From: Thermoguttaceae bacterium
GTDB taxonomy: Bacteria; Planctomycetota; Planctomycetia; Pirellulales; Thermoguttaceae
Direction: 5' to 3'
Length of the DNA stretch: 42,304 nucleotides
Assembly: GCA_025060325.1 (NCBI GenBank)
Contig: JANXBW010000034.1
Span: 1-42,304 of the forward strand
This document shows, one piece after another, positions 25,202 through 34,438 of this stretch. Below the pieces are notes generated by a model. That model did not search any database, had not been told where the DNA came from, and saw only the letters and a program-made list of their open reading frames with translations. The position numbers and the translations under genes are program-made. Position 1 is the stretch's first letter. Each line of letters begins with the position of its first letter.

Positions 25202-26523
25202 GCTCGTAGACCCTTGGCGGAGTTCTTCCGTCTAAGCTCCGGCAGGTGCGCTCTCAATTAATCGCCGATCGCGGGGTAGAAATACCCTGAGGCACCGGCG
25301 CCTTGGCCGGCTGTACTTGTTTATCGGCAAAACCCGGCCTATTGGGGCAAACGGCCTGCTACGACGGGCGATTATTCGGGAAGTGACGGTCTCCGCTTCG
25401 TTCCATCTGAGCCAAGAGTATCGATTTTGCTGGCCGATTCCCCGCCGGTAGCTTCCCCCGCTGGGCTGCTAGCTCTTGCGGATCATGGGGTTAGGGAGGG
25501 TGCGAAAGCCTGGGCGGAGCGAATGAGGGTTGTCTCCTGGGCTTTCGTGGCGTTGCATCGGAGTCTTGCAGGCTTTCGTGCGACTCCACCGCCTTTCGCC
25601 GATGACAAGCACGATCGAACGGTAAGCCGGAGGCTGCCGACTGCTTTCCCGGGCACCTCGGAAATCCTGAAATTTACTTTGCAGAAGCCGAGCCTCTTAA
25701 ACCCGTCCCTTCGCACACGGAAAGTGCTTTCTCCTCGCTCTTGTCCGGCCGAACTCCGGCTCTATCGCTCGCGGATTTAATCGGCCGATTTTTCCCGGCG
25801 ATGGCCATCGCCTTCTCCCCGCGGAGCCAAACAATCGATCGCGGGATCATAAATCGCTTGAACAAGGCCCCCTTGGGCAACAAGTAGCGGGCCGGCCGGC
25901 TCTGCTCAAATAGTCGTGGTGGCCCGTCAATGAGGCCGCCCGGAGTGCCTTCACTGAAAGCGTGCTCGGGCGCAGGCAGTGCACTTATCCGGGCCATTAG
26001 CGGCAAGCGCGCGGTGTTTGGATTTTCCCGGCGAATCGACAAACCAACGGACCCGCGGGCAATCAATCTCAGAAGCTTCGGTTCAACATCGGGCCGGAGT
26101 GTGGGCGATTGAATCTGGGGGGAAACCGTCCGTTTGCGAACGATTGGTTTAATAACAAACGTAGTGAATGCTTGGCCAGGTGACACTCTGGACTAGTTTT
26201 TCGAAAGTGTGCCGGAATCGTTCGTTTTCGGAAAAGATTTGTTGTTTCTCGACTTACCGGGAAAATCCGTATTGTTCCCGCCGTCGGCGAAGCTCGCGCA
26301 TTGTTGCGCCCCACCACAACGGGGTATAATTGCGCAAGAACGGATAGGTTATCAACTGAGTTATTGCCATGTTCCCTTTATGGCCAATGCGACCTCCGCT
26401 TAGCCCGAGTATGCTCAGGGCACCGAAGCAAGATTCGCTTGTCAGGGCCAGCTTATCCAGATTATCCTTCCGGCGACATTGTCCCACCTGTCGAACGAGC
26501 GATTTGTTAAAGGACCAGCGGCT
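25202..26523. other. Long gap upstream of the PAS-GAF regulator
   Basis: 1.3 kb without a supported gene. Open frames here (for example minus strand 25674-26186) have erratic composition and no family features. The last 350 bp are AT-richer than the rest and hold the regulator's promoter at 26301-26330. No RNA gene was recognised. Confidence 0.45.
26301..26330 (+). promoter_or_regulatory. Promoter of the PAS-GAF-receiver gene
   Basis: TTGTTG, an 18-bp spacer and a perfect TATAAT. The predicted start near 26337 leaves a leader of about 185 nt before the ATG at 26524. Confidence 0.6.
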
Positions 26524-28068
26524 ATGAACTGTATCGCTCCCCATTTGCAGACACTGACCATCGAAGATCTTTATAAGATTCTTGACCGGATTGATGCGGC
26601 AGTTGCAATTGTGGACGCGGACAAGCGCATTCAATGGGCCAATGCCCGGTTCCAGCAGTGGTTTAACCAAGGAGGCACCCTGGAAGGTGCCTCCTTCTAT
26701 TATGTGCTTGGCGATCCGCAGATTGAGGGACCGGTCTTTGCTCCGTTTCAAGAGGCAGCCAACTCAGAAGCTCCGGTTCGCTGCACCCTGCTCCTGCCCG
26801 ACCGTCGCCACGTCCAGCTTGATGTTGTCCGTTTTGATAGCAGTTCAGAGTCTGGGCCGCGGTTTCTCGTTACGCTGCAGGATGTGTCTGAGGAACGGGC
26901 GGTGGCGGAGCGAATCGAGAGAATCTATCGGGCGGGGGCAGAGCTGACGGCCATTCGGCCGGACTTCCTCGTCTCCATGACTTACGAAGAACGCTTGGCC
27001 TGGGTCGAGGCTTGCATTATTCAGCACCTGACGGGTCTTTTTAATTTCGATTCCGTGGAAATACGTCGGCTAGATCGGCGCACGGGAGAACTGGTCCGCA
27101 TTCTTTCGATCGGGATGACGCGGGAGGCGGAGGCCCGAAGGCTGCGGCCCAATTTGGAAGGAGCAGGCATTACCGGCTATGTGGCGGCCACGGGCAATAC
27201 GTACATTTGTGAGGACACCCTCCTTGATCCGCGCTATCTGCCCGGGGCCGAAGGCGCCCGAAGCTCGCTTACGGTGCCCCTCCTATTTGAAAACGAAGTG
27301 ATTGGCACGTTTAATGTGGAAAGTAAAAAGCGTGCCGCTTTTTCACAAGAGGATGCCCGCTTCCTCCAGATTTATTGCCGCGAGCTCGCCCGGGCCTTGG
27401 TAATGCTTGATCTTCTCGAAGCGCAGCGGCACCTGGCCGGCGCCTGTAAGGTGGAAGAAATCCACAGCCGGCTGGCCGATCCTGTGGATGAAATCTATTC
27501 GGAGCTGGTGAAGCTTCAGGAAATTGTTCGCACCAGCGGGACAGTATCCGCCGAGGTCCTCCACCAAAGTATCCAATTCCTTCTTGGCCATGCCCAGGGC
27601 CTAAAGAAGCTTGTCTGGGATATCGGCCAGGAGCTCCCGCCAATCCCGGCCACGCTTCAGGTGGCCCAACAAAAGGAGGCCTCCGTTCTTCACGGCAAAC
27701 ATGTGCTTGTGGTGGTCACTGATCCCAATTCCCGGATGCAAATCAGGCAAATTTTGGAGCGATTGGGCGGGGTGGTGACAACCGTGGGTACAGGGCGCGG
27801 TGGCCTCCTTATGCTGGATCACGAGGCCTTTGATGCGGTGGTGGTTGAGCTGCATTTGGCCGACATGGAGTCCAAGGAATTTATTCAGTCGGCTATCGAG
27901 CAAAAGGGCTTTTCGCCACACCGACTGGTGCTGATGTCAGAATACGGCTATGACCCGCATCATAACGTGGTGGCTGCTCGGACTCGTCAAGTAAACGCAA
28001 TCTTCCTCAAAGAAAAGCTCTCCGAACAGCTCGTCCCCAAATTCGTGGAAGTCCTGTCCGCACGTTAG
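26524..28068 (+). CDS. PAS-GAF-pseudoreceiver signalling protein
   Basis: A 514-residue cytoplasmic sensor/regulator. A PAS-like domain (about 12-125: ILDRIDAAVAIVDADKRIQWAN) leads into a GAF domain (about 155-295: GITGYVAATGNTYICED, SSLTVPLLFENEVIGTFNVES). A helical segment (about 300-370) lies where a kinase dimerisation helix would be but has no catalytic histidine and no ATPase domain follows. A receiver-like domain (about 392-512) ends the chain. In the receiver the usual phosphorylated Asp is Glu442 (FDAVVVELHLADM), only one N-terminal acidic residue remains (D400 in VVTDPN), while Ser472 and Lys496 are kept. The start is the ATG at 26524, with AGGA 9 nt upstream. The partner is unknown; it probably acts by phosphorylation-independent contacts. 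Confidence 0.85.
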   Translation: MNCIAPHLQTLTIEDLYKILDRIDAAVAIVDADKRIQWANARFQQWFNQGGTLEGASFYYVLGDPQIEGPVFAPFQEAANSEAPVRCTLLLPDRRHVQLDVVRFDSSSESGPRFLVTLQDVSEERAVAERIERIYRAGAELTAIRPDFLVSMTYEERLAWVEACIIQHLTGLFNFDSVEIRRLDRRTGELVRILSIGMTREAEARRLRPNLEGAGITGYVAATGNTYICEDTLLDPRYLPGAEGARSSLTVPLLFENEVIGTFNVESKKRAAFSQEDARFLQIYCRELARALVMLDLLEAQRHLAGACKVEEIHSRLADPVDEIYSELVKLQEIVRTSGTVSAEVLHQSIQFLLGHAQGLKKLVWDIGQELPPIPATLQVAQQKEASVLHGKHVLVVVTDPNSRMQIRQILERLGGVVTTVGTGRGGLLMLDHEAFDAVVVELHLADMESKEFIQSAIEQKGFSPHRLVLMSEYGYDPHHNVVAARTRQVNAIFLKEKLSEQLVPKFVEVLSAR

Positions 28069-28688
28069 CTCCTCCTTCTTAACGACAGTCCCGCTCATTC
28101 AACAAGAGCTCGGCGAAGGTTTATCAACTAATCAGGACAAGCTTGGGTACATTGAAACAGTTGTAAGATCGTTCCGTAATCTTGTTTGAAAAGCAAACAT
28201 CGGACAGCCAAGAGGCGATTTTTTATTTTTGTGTTTGGCCGCGATCTCATAAAAGAACACCACTCGCGTAGCGGTGCTTGGAGGGGGTAATCATCAACAT
28301 AACGGCTGTGATGTCAACAAGAGCTGAAGCTTAGCTCCTTTAGCAAGCTGCCGCTAGCACCAAGTTTGGTTTTGGCCAAAAGATCGCCGGCCTGCAGCAA
28401 GTAAACCAAGCGGCGTGCGTCGAAGAAGCCCTTTGGTCTTTCCATGAAGCGCAAGCAAAGTTTCCAGCCAAATTGGCGATCACTAGAGCGAGGCGGGCTC
28501 AAAAATCACGACGGACCGGGCGATAGCTTGGCCAGCCGAAGGCTAGGGAATTGCCCATGGCTTACCTGGTGCGTAGGAGAACCGGCTGAGCCTTGCCCCA
28601 CTTGACGGGACGGGAAAATTAGTAAGTTGGCTTCGTGGAAGAGGCGAAGTTTAGGTCCTTACTCAAACCATGTCAAAGGAGGCGGTGA
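28069..28688. other. Intergenic region with AT-rich T-tracts
   Basis: No supported gene. A 6-bp hairpin at 28183-28199 (TGTTTG/CAAACA) and a T-rich run at 28220-28233 may end the upstream transcript, but hairpin and run are about 20 nt apart, so this is not a standard terminator. A 62-codon minus-strand frame (28314-28502) was not accepted. Confidence 0.4.
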
Positions 28689-30053
28689 GTGGTCGTGTGG
28701 TTTCTGGTGCTATGGGTCTTATTTGGACATGTAGCCATTTGGGTAGCTGTTTATAATCGTCTGCATAGTTGGGGCATTCCCCGGGCGATGGTTTTGGCCG
28801 GAAGTGTGGTGGCGATTTTCCTCGTTGTGGCTGGCCCGTTGACCTTCGTTTGGGGGCTATACACTGGCCTTTGGGGCTGGCTGGACGAACAACTTAGCAC
28901 ATGGCCCCAGATTTCGTCAACACTTTTTGGGGCGGGATGGTTCCCTGTGGCCGCCCTTTACGCCCTGGCCTGTGTCGCCAAAGCCACTTCGGTGATCTAC
29001 TGGTGGGTAAAGGGCAAGCTTTCCCCGCCGCCTGCGGTCCTCCGGCACCATGTGTCGTGGCGGTACCAGCTGCCTCGGGAACATTTATTAGACCATCAAG
29101 CCTCCTGGGGCAATCGCCTCCTTTTACGTCTCCCGGGCAATGAGAGCCTTGACGTCGAGCTTGTTGACCTAGCCGTGGACATCCCCCACCTGCCAGCTGG
29201 CTTGGATCGCCTCCGGATTGTCCAGCTAAGCGACCTCCATCTTTCCGGGCGAGTGCCGCGGGCATTTTTCGAACGGGTTGTGGAGATAGTCAACGATCAG
29301 GACCCAGACTTTGTGTTGCTGACCGGTGATGTTGTGGAAAAGCCAGAGTGCCTCTCCTGGGTGCCGGAGATCTTGGGGGAACTTCGGGCAGAATATGGCC
29401 GATACTTTGTCCTGGGCAATCACGATGTCCTTCTTGACGTCAACAAATTGCGCCGGTCCCTGGAAGATGCCGGCCTTATTGACCTAGGAAACCGCGTGGT
29501 GGAGGTGCCCGTAAGCGTCACCTGGGGAAAGCGAGCCTCTCGGGTGTATCCTCGGCTCTTTGACAAAGAGTCAAGCGATGCTTGCCTCCCCGCCTGGCAA
29601 ACCTTGCCGCGTGTCGTCCTTGTCGGCAGCGAGCGCCCGTGGATCGGCGAAGCCCTCTCGCTAAGCGAGCTTGATGGCCGTCGAGATGGTGCTTTGTTAC
29701 TTGCGATCTCTCACACGCCCGATCAAATCGTCTGGGCACGAAAGGAGGGTATTCATCTTCTCCTTGCCGGGCATCTCCACGGGGGGCAGATTCGGATCCC
29801 TGTCATTGGCCCGATCGTTTCCCCAAGCCGGTTCGGCACCCGGTTGAATGCGGGTCTCTACTTTTGGCCGCCAACACTTCTTTATGTCAGTCGGGGACTG
29901 TCGGCACGGTTCCCGCTGCGCTGGCAAGCTCCACCAGAGGTGACCTGCCTGACACTTCGGGCACCGCAGGGGGCCTCCCATCCCCGCGTTGACTTTCCGG
30001 GAAAGGCTCCGGCCCTTGGAGCTTCAGGTTTCGGAGAGCACTTAGACCGCTAA
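28689..30053 (+). CDS. Membrane-anchored calcineurin-like metallophosphoesterase
   Basis: The 454 residues start with three or four hydrophobic helices (about 2-25, 32-56 and 75-100), followed from about 170 by a complete binuclear phosphoesterase domain: IVQLSDLHLSG (DxH), LLTGDVVE (GDxxE), VLGNHD (GNHD), ISHTPDQI, and LLAGHLHGGQIRIP (GHxH). All metal ligands are present, so it is predicted active, on the inner face of the membrane or the periplasm. The substrate is unknown; YkuE/LpxH-like phospholipid or sugar-nucleotide pyrophosphatases share this fold. The GTG start at 28689 has AAGGAGG six to seven nt upstream. It stands alone and converges on the MBL-fold gene. Confidence 0.9.
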   Translation: MVVWFLVLWVLFGHVAIWVAVYNRLHSWGIPRAMVLAGSVVAIFLVVAGPLTFVWGLYTGLWGWLDEQLSTWPQISSTLFGAGWFPVAALYALACVAKATSVIYWWVKGKLSPPPAVLRHHVSWRYQLPREHLLDHQASWGNRLLLRLPGNESLDVELVDLAVDIPHLPAGLDRLRIVQLSDLHLSGRVPRAFFERVVEIVNDQDPDFVLLTGDVVEKPECLSWVPEILGELRAEYGRYFVLGNHDVLLDVNKLRRSLEDAGLIDLGNRVVEVPVSVTWGKRASRVYPRLFDKESSDACLPAWQTLPRVVLVGSERPWIGEALSLSELDGRRDGALLLAISHTPDQIVWARKEGIHLLLAGHLHGGQIRIPVIGPIVSPSRFGTRLNAGLYFWPPTLLYVSRGLSARFPLRWQAPPEVTCLTLRAPQGASHPRVDFPGKAPALGASGFGEHLDR

Positions 30054-30319
30054 TTCGCCCCCTTAGGGCGACCGGACCCAGCGGGCGAATTTGCAAACAG
30101 CCCCTCGCCGCGACTGATCCCAGGGTTATCGAAGGCCTAGACCTACGGAAAGACCAGACGCCGGCTCGTCATCCCGTCCGCTTAATCACAAAGAGGAAAA
30201 GCCCGCGCGGAGAACCTCCGGGACACTGGCCAACAATCTCGGTTTCCTCATGGCCACCCGACGCCGCCCGTGGTCCCCCCGCGTACACATCGCCAAAAAC
30301 GCGCCGTCTTGAAAGGAAA

Positions 30320-31066
30320 CTAGAACTGGATCTCTGCCCAGTCCTCAGCCAGAATGGTCGGTGGCTCATAAGAAGCCGAGGGCTTAAATCCCAGCTTTTC
30401 AGGGCTATCCACAAGCGGATTGATGTGGATGAGGACAAGCCGTCTGGCCTTCAGTTCTTGTGCCACCTGAATAGCTTGCCCTAGGCACGTGTGACCTGTC
30501 TGCTGGGCCATCTCCTCGAATCCGTCGGGGAAGTAACACTCGTGGAGCAGTATGTCCACATTTTCCAAAACAGGGCGGTGGGCAAGGGAGCCGGCGGCAG
30601 TTGTATCGGTTAAGTAGGCAAGGCTTCGACCAAAGCAATCCAGCCGAAAATTGGCCGTCGCACCCCGATGTTCCGCCTCAAGTACCCGCACGCTTACCCC
30701 ACCCGAAATAGTCAACACCTCCCCGAAGCCAACGGGGCGCCAGTCGATCTGGGGAAGGACCGGGAAAAGAACCACCGAAAACAGATGTTCCCTCACCCCC
30801 ACCACAACCTCCGGCAAACCGTAAACGTCTACCGCACCAAGAAGCCCTCGCGCTTGAAAACCAAGTAGGTACGTTAGGCCCGCTACATGGTCTAGATGGC
30901 CATGGGAAAGAAGGATTGTTAGGCGGTCCCGCGGCAAAAATTTCTCTAAGCGGAAAGCGCCTGTGCCACAGTCGAGGACAACCCCCACTTCAGGAAGGAA
31001 ATAACAGGCGGTATGTCTCTGTTCGTTTGGATGATATCCGCCGCTTCCAAGAACAACGAGTTTCAT
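30320..31066 (-). CDS. MBL-fold hydrolase, RNase Z-like
   Basis: A 248-residue metallo-beta-lactamase-fold enzyme. It begins MKLVVLGSGGYHPNEQRHT, typical of the RNase Z/phosphodiesterase branch, followed by DCGTGAF, the metal motif LSHGHLDHVAGL (HxHxDH), EAEHRGATANFRLDCFGRSLAYLTDT with the bridging Asp, LLHECYF, and a C-terminal metal His in VLIHINPL. It lacks the long exosite arm expected of a true tRNA 3'-processing RNase Z, so a phosphodiesterase-like role is equally possible. It is last in a minus-strand run after trpE, menC and a possible small gene that ends 36 bp upstream. Confidence 0.88.
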   Translation of the reverse strand: MKLVVLGSGGYHPNEQRHTACYFLPEVGVVLDCGTGAFRLEKFLPRDRLTILLSHGHLDHVAGLTYLLGFQARGLLGAVDVYGLPEVVVGVREHLFSVVLFPVLPQIDWRPVGFGEVLTISGGVSVRVLEAEHRGATANFRLDCFGRSLAYLTDTTAAGSLAHRPVLENVDILLHECYFPDGFEEMAQQTGHTCLGQAIQVAQELKARRLVLIHINPLVDSPEKLGFKPSASYEPPTILAEDWAEIQF

Positions 31067-31102
31067 CGCCCGACGTTGACTCCCTAAAAGCCTTCGAACC
31101 GA

Positions 31103-31264
31103 TTAGGCCAAGAGTGCTCCGCGATCCAGGTGCCACACCGCCTCCCGCCTAAATTTTCGGTCGCCCAGCCGGTTCCGAATGATCACCTTGCCGGCACCCG
31201 AGGCTCCCACCGGCCCACGCTTGCTCATCCTGTCAACAAAACCAAGAGGATCATCGAAGATCAA
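31103..31264 (-). CDS. Possible 53-codon basic protein between menC and the MBL gene
   Basis: Unrecognised short frame with a plausible TTG start at 31264 after GAGAAAAGG, or an ATG at 31228. From that ATG the product begins MSKRGPVGASGAGKVIIR and is strongly basic, including NRLGDRKFRREAVWH. About three quarters of codons after the ATG end in G or C, in line with neighbouring real genes. It ends 36 bp before the MBL gene on the same strand. Against it: no known family, a non-ATG start, and short length. Confidence 0.35.
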   Translation of the reverse strand: MIFDDPLGFVDRMSKRGPVGASGAGKVIIRNRLGDRKFRREAVWHLDRGALLA

Positions 31265-31392
31265 AGCCTTTTCTCTTCGCGGGAATCCGGGGGTTGTCCA
31301 GCCACGGGTGGCAGACCGCAGCAACCCCGGTCGGCTTTAAAAACGGAAGGCCTCCCCAGGTAAGCCGTTTTAGCCCTTGGCGCGCTGGGAAG

Positions 31393-32514
31393 CTATGGTC
31401 GAATAGACGCCTGGGCCACACAGTAGCGGCATAACTCCTCAAGCTGAGGAGTTGCCCCAATACCGGGGTCATTCCACAGGCGGATAACTGCCGGCTGGTC
31501 AGGACTAGGGCGAGTCGGCTCGGGGATAGGCACCAGGCTGATGGCTGGGCGCTGCTCCGGCAGAAGATAGCCAGCGGGAAAGGCGCAATTGTTAAGTGCC
31601 GCCACCGCATAAGCAGCCCGCGTACCCACGCCGCTATCAGGCAAAGTGCCCACCCAGCAAGGCGTGGCCGCCTCCTCGCATGCGTCATGCACCTTAACGG
31701 CCGTGGTGATGCCTCCCAGCTGCCCCAACTTTAGCTGCACATAGCGACCGCTTTTGAGCTCGAGGGCAAGTTCGGCCTGGCGCAGGGAAAAGATCGCCTC
31801 ATCCAAGCCAAGGGGTGTGCGAATGGTATCCTGCACCATGGCCATGCCCACCAAATCTTCGGCCGGCAACGGCTGCTCAAGCATCGTTAGGAAAAAGTCA
31901 TCAAGCCGACACAGGAGCTCCATGTGCTGCAGTCCCAGCGCCCCTTCGACATCAGCGTGGATGTTTTCCGTAGGAAACTCCCGCCGCACCAAGTTGAGCA
32001 TCGACGCATCCCACCCCGGCCGAAGTTTCAGTTCCACCCGGCTGAAACCTGCCTCAAACGCCCCACCAATCGCCCGCAGAAGATCCTCGATCGTCGCCAT
32101 CCGATCGAAGCTCACCCCCAGGGTGATCTCTTCATGTTTGCCATCCAGCACGCGGTGGAGTGGCTCGTTTTGTCGACGCGCAAAGAGGTCCCACCAAGCG
32201 CAATCGAGGGCCGCCCGAGCGTGATTGTTGCCGACCACACCGCTTGTCAGCTCAAGCAGCTGGTCCGGATTCTGCACGTACTTGCCCACTACCCGGGGGG
32301 CCAAGTGGCAGCGAAGCACGTGAAACGCGGTGGCTGCGCTTTCCGAGTAGAAGGCCGGCGCATTGCCGGGTGAGGCCTCCCCCCATCCTTCGGCATCGCC
32401 GGAAAGCATCCGCACAAGCACCGTTTCCCATGTTTCCCACACGCCAAGCCTGGTCTCAAATGGCCGGGCAAGCGGTAATTCCACGTGGAAAAGTTCGATG
32501 GCGTCAATTTTCAT
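31393..32514 (-). CDS. menC: o-Succinylbenzoate synthase (enolase superfamily)
   Basis: Muconate-lactonising subgroup enzyme that dehydrates SHCHC to o-succinylbenzoate in menaquinone synthesis; some relatives are N-acylamino-acid racemases. The 373 residues show the capping start FHVELPLARPFETRLGVWE, the second-strand motif read as ExK (RVELKLRPGWD) rather than the usual KxK, with the catalytic lysine kept. The three metal acids lie in IHADVEGAL, TMLEQPL and PLGLDEAI, and the second base lysine in VQLKLGQLGGITTA. The ATG at 32514 is preferred over an in-frame TTG at 32523. It follows trpE by 61 bp, so the two are likely co-transcribed. Context with a chorismate enzyme favours the menaquinone role over racemase. 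Confidence 0.87.
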   Translation of the reverse strand: MKIDAIELFHVELPLARPFETRLGVWETWETVLVRMLSGDAEGWGEASPGNAPAFYSESAATAFHVLRCHLAPRVVGKYVQNPDQLLELTSGVVGNNHARAALDCAWWDLFARRQNEPLHRVLDGKHEEITLGVSFDRMATIEDLLRAIGGAFEAGFSRVELKLRPGWDASMLNLVRREFPTENIHADVEGALGLQHMELLCRLDDFFLTMLEQPLPAEDLVGMAMVQDTIRTPLGLDEAIFSLRQAELALELKSGRYVQLKLGQLGGITTAVKVHDACEEAATPCWVGTLPDSGVGTRAAYAVAALNNCAFPAGYLLPEQRPAISLVPIPEPTRPSPDQPAVIRLWNDPGIGATPQLEELCRYCVAQASIRP

Positions 32515-32575
32515 GAGTGGCAAATTTCCCCGAAGTGGATCGTGGCATCCTCAGTTCATCAGCGGCCTATCGCGG

Positions 32576-34150
32576 TTAGCTGCCCACCGTCGGAAGAACT
32601 GTCGCCGGCCAGTCGGCCGCTACCTGGGCCTCCGCTAGCTCGATGGCTTTTAGCATCCCTTGGGCCTTGTTGAGTGTCTCCTGCCACTCCCGCTCAGGGA
32701 TACTGTCGGCCACGATTCCTGCCCCGGCCTGAATATACGCTTTATTGCCCTGAATGACGATAGTCCGCAAAGCTATACAGGTGTCCATGTTACCATTAAA
32801 GTCAAAGTAGCCCACCGCCCCCGCATAAGGTCCGCGCCGATGCGGTTCAATTTCGTCGATGATCTGCATCGCCCGAACCTTCGGTGCCCCCGAGACGGTC
32901 CCTGCCGGCAAACATGCTTCAAGGGCGTCAAAGGCGGTTTTGCCCGGAGCCAGCTCTCCGGAGACATTGGACGTGATATGCATCACATGGCTATAGCGCT
33001 CGATCGTCATTACGTCGCTGAGGCGAATCGAGCCATAGCGGGCGACTTTGCCCACATCATTTCGGCCCAAATCAACAAGCATAACATGCTCGGCCCGTTC
33101 CTTGGGATCAGCAAGCAACTCCTGGGCAAGCCGCTCGTCTTCCTCTTCTGTTGCTCCCCGAGGCCTTGTGCCGGCAAGTGGTCGAGTGATCACCTGTCCA
33201 CCGACGACCCGCACCAGAATCTCCGGCGAGCTGCCCACCAAAATGACGCTAGGTGTTCGCAAGTAGAACATAAACGGACTGGGATTAATCACCCGAAGCA
33301 TTCGGTAGATCTGGAATGGATGCGCCCGGAGGGATACTTCCAGCCGTTGGCTAATCACCACCTGGAAGATATCGCCCGCGCGGATATACTCCACGCACTT
33401 CCGCACAGCCTCCTCGAATTGCTCCTTTGTAAAGTTGGACCGATAGGGAATGGTGGCCGGACCTTCCAGATGAATGTCGATGGGGGCCAGCTCACAGGGT
33501 CGCTCGGTCAACTGCTCGACAAGGGCGTCAACTTTTTGAGCCGCCCGGTCATAAGCCCGCTTCCAGCCGACCGCCTGAGCTTTCGAGCGATCGATGCGGG
33601 CCATGGCCACCACGATGATGGTCTTAGCCACATGGTCAAAGACCACCATGTGGTCGTAAAAGGCGAAGGCAAGATCGGGGACGTTGCGATCATCCGGCGG
33701 GGCGTTGGGGAGGTTCTCCCAATATCGCACTACGTCGTAGCCGGCATACCCCACCGCCCCGCTGCAAAATGGGGGAAGACCCGGTAACCGGGCTGCCTTG
33801 ATCGCTTCCACCCGCTGCCTTAGCTCCCGCAGTGGATTGGGGCTGTCAAAGTGCCTGGATTCCAAAATCGGAATTCCCGCGGCTGAGATCCCCGATAGCG
33901 AATTGAGGGTCACCCGGTGCTTGTAGGCCTCCACCTCGAAAAACGGATCGACGGCGACAAAGCTATACCGACCCACTTTCTCGCCGCCGATAACGCTCTC
34001 CCCTAGAAAGGCACAGCGGCCAGCGTCAATCTTGTGAAAAGCCGACACCGGGGTAAGCGAGTCGCTAAGCAATCGGCGATACACCGGGACGAGGTCATAG
34101 CCGGCTTCCGCCAACCGCCGAAAAGTTTCGAAGTCTGGATAGTGGCACAT
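32576..34150 (-). CDS. trpE: Anthranilate synthase component I
   Basis: Chorismate-using large subunit that makes anthranilate with ammonia supplied by TrpG. The 524-residue product has the TrpE-type N-terminal domain ([21 protein letters not shown]) that normally bears the Leu-Ser tryptophan feedback site, then the chorismate-binding core: [50 protein letters not shown], and [20 protein letters not shown]. The Gln in IFQVV, where isochorismate synthases have Lys, argues for anthranilate and against MenF despite the menC neighbour. The start is the ATG at 34150, where homology begins. No trpG is adjacent. Its leader contains two alternative hairpins (34187-34213). Confidence 0.95.
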   Translation of the reverse strand: MCHYPDFETFRRLAEAGYDLVPVYRRLLSDSLTPVSAFHKIDAGRCAFLGESVIGGEKVGRYSFVAVDPFFEVEAYKHRVTLNSLSGISAAGIPILESRHFDSPNPLRELRQRVEAIKAARLPGLPPFCSGAVGYAGYDVVRYWENLPNAPPDDRNVPDLAFAFYDHMVVFDHVAKTIIVVAMARIDRSKAQAVGWKRAYDRAAQKVDALVEQLTERPCELAPIDIHLEGPATIPYRSNFTKEQFEEAVRKCVEYIRAGDIFQVVISQRLEVSLRAHPFQIYRMLRVINPSPFMFYLRTPSVILVGSSPEILVRVVGGQVITRPLAGTRPRGATEEEDERLAQELLADPKERAEHVMLVDLGRNDVGKVARYGSIRLSDVMTIERYSHVMHITSNVSGELAPGKTAFDALEACLPAGTVSGAPKVRAMQIIDEIEPHRRGPYAGAVGYFDFNGNMDTCIALRTIVIQGNKAYIQAGAGIVADSIPEREWQETLNKAQGMLKAIELAEAQVAADWPATVLPTVGS

Positions 34151-34186
34151 CACACCGTTCCGAAGGAAAAGGCTCCCAATCTTTCC

Positions 34187-34213
34187 CCACCAGAGGGTGG
34201 CACGGCTGCCACC
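34187..34213 (-). promoter_or_regulatory. Mutually exclusive hairpins in the trpE leader
   Basis: Two perfect hairpins share one arm: 34196-34202/34207-34213 (GGTGGCA/TGCCACC, 4-nt loop) and 34187-34191/34196-34200 (CCACC/GGTGG, 4-nt loop). They end 37 nt before the trpE ATG. Only one can form at a time, the layout of an attenuator or translational switch. No Trp-codon leader peptide was found. Confidence 0.4.
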
Positions 34214-34392
34214 GCTCGCTTGCCCACGGCGACCGCAGGTCACCCGGAGGACTGCTCGCCCTCAGCGGCCCTCTTTCCCGGTTAATCCCAAGCGTTCCAC
34301 CTTAGACACAAAATTCTTGCCCGCTTCTCTGCCCCTCCAACGCGCCGTGTATGGAAAAAAGCCCCCGGAACTTCCCTTCCTAGCAAATACAA

Positions 34393-34438
34393 CTAGGTTG
34401 ATCTAGGTTGATCCAATTTGCGGTTTCACCGATCAACC
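34393..34438. repeat. Tandem 10-mer plus inverted repeat, operator-like
   Basis: CTAGGTTGAT occurs twice head-to-tail at 34393-34402 and 34403-34412. The segment GGTTGATC of the second copy is repeated inverted as GATCAACC at 34431-34438, giving an 8-bp stem with a 17-nt spacer. It lies about 250 bp upstream of trpE and 515 bp upstream of mcsA. It may be a protein-binding site for the trpE promoter; no factor is known. Confidence 0.35.

Noticed and set aside
25674-26186. 170-codon minus-strand frame
   Set aside because: No ribosome binding site, no domain, low-complexity Arg/Pro/Ser sequence; it overlaps the AT-rich promoter side of the gap.
28314-28502. 62-codon minus-strand frame
   Set aside because: Only weakly protein-like, no start signal and no context.
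32660-33787. 375-codon plus-strand frame
   Set aside because: It is the antisense shadow of trpE, whose minus-strand frame carries all family motifs.
32576-34150. Isochorismate synthase (MenF) instead of TrpE, suggested by the menC neighbour
   Set aside because: Gln in the IFQVV motif (isochorismate synthases have Lys) and a full TrpE-type N-terminal domain.
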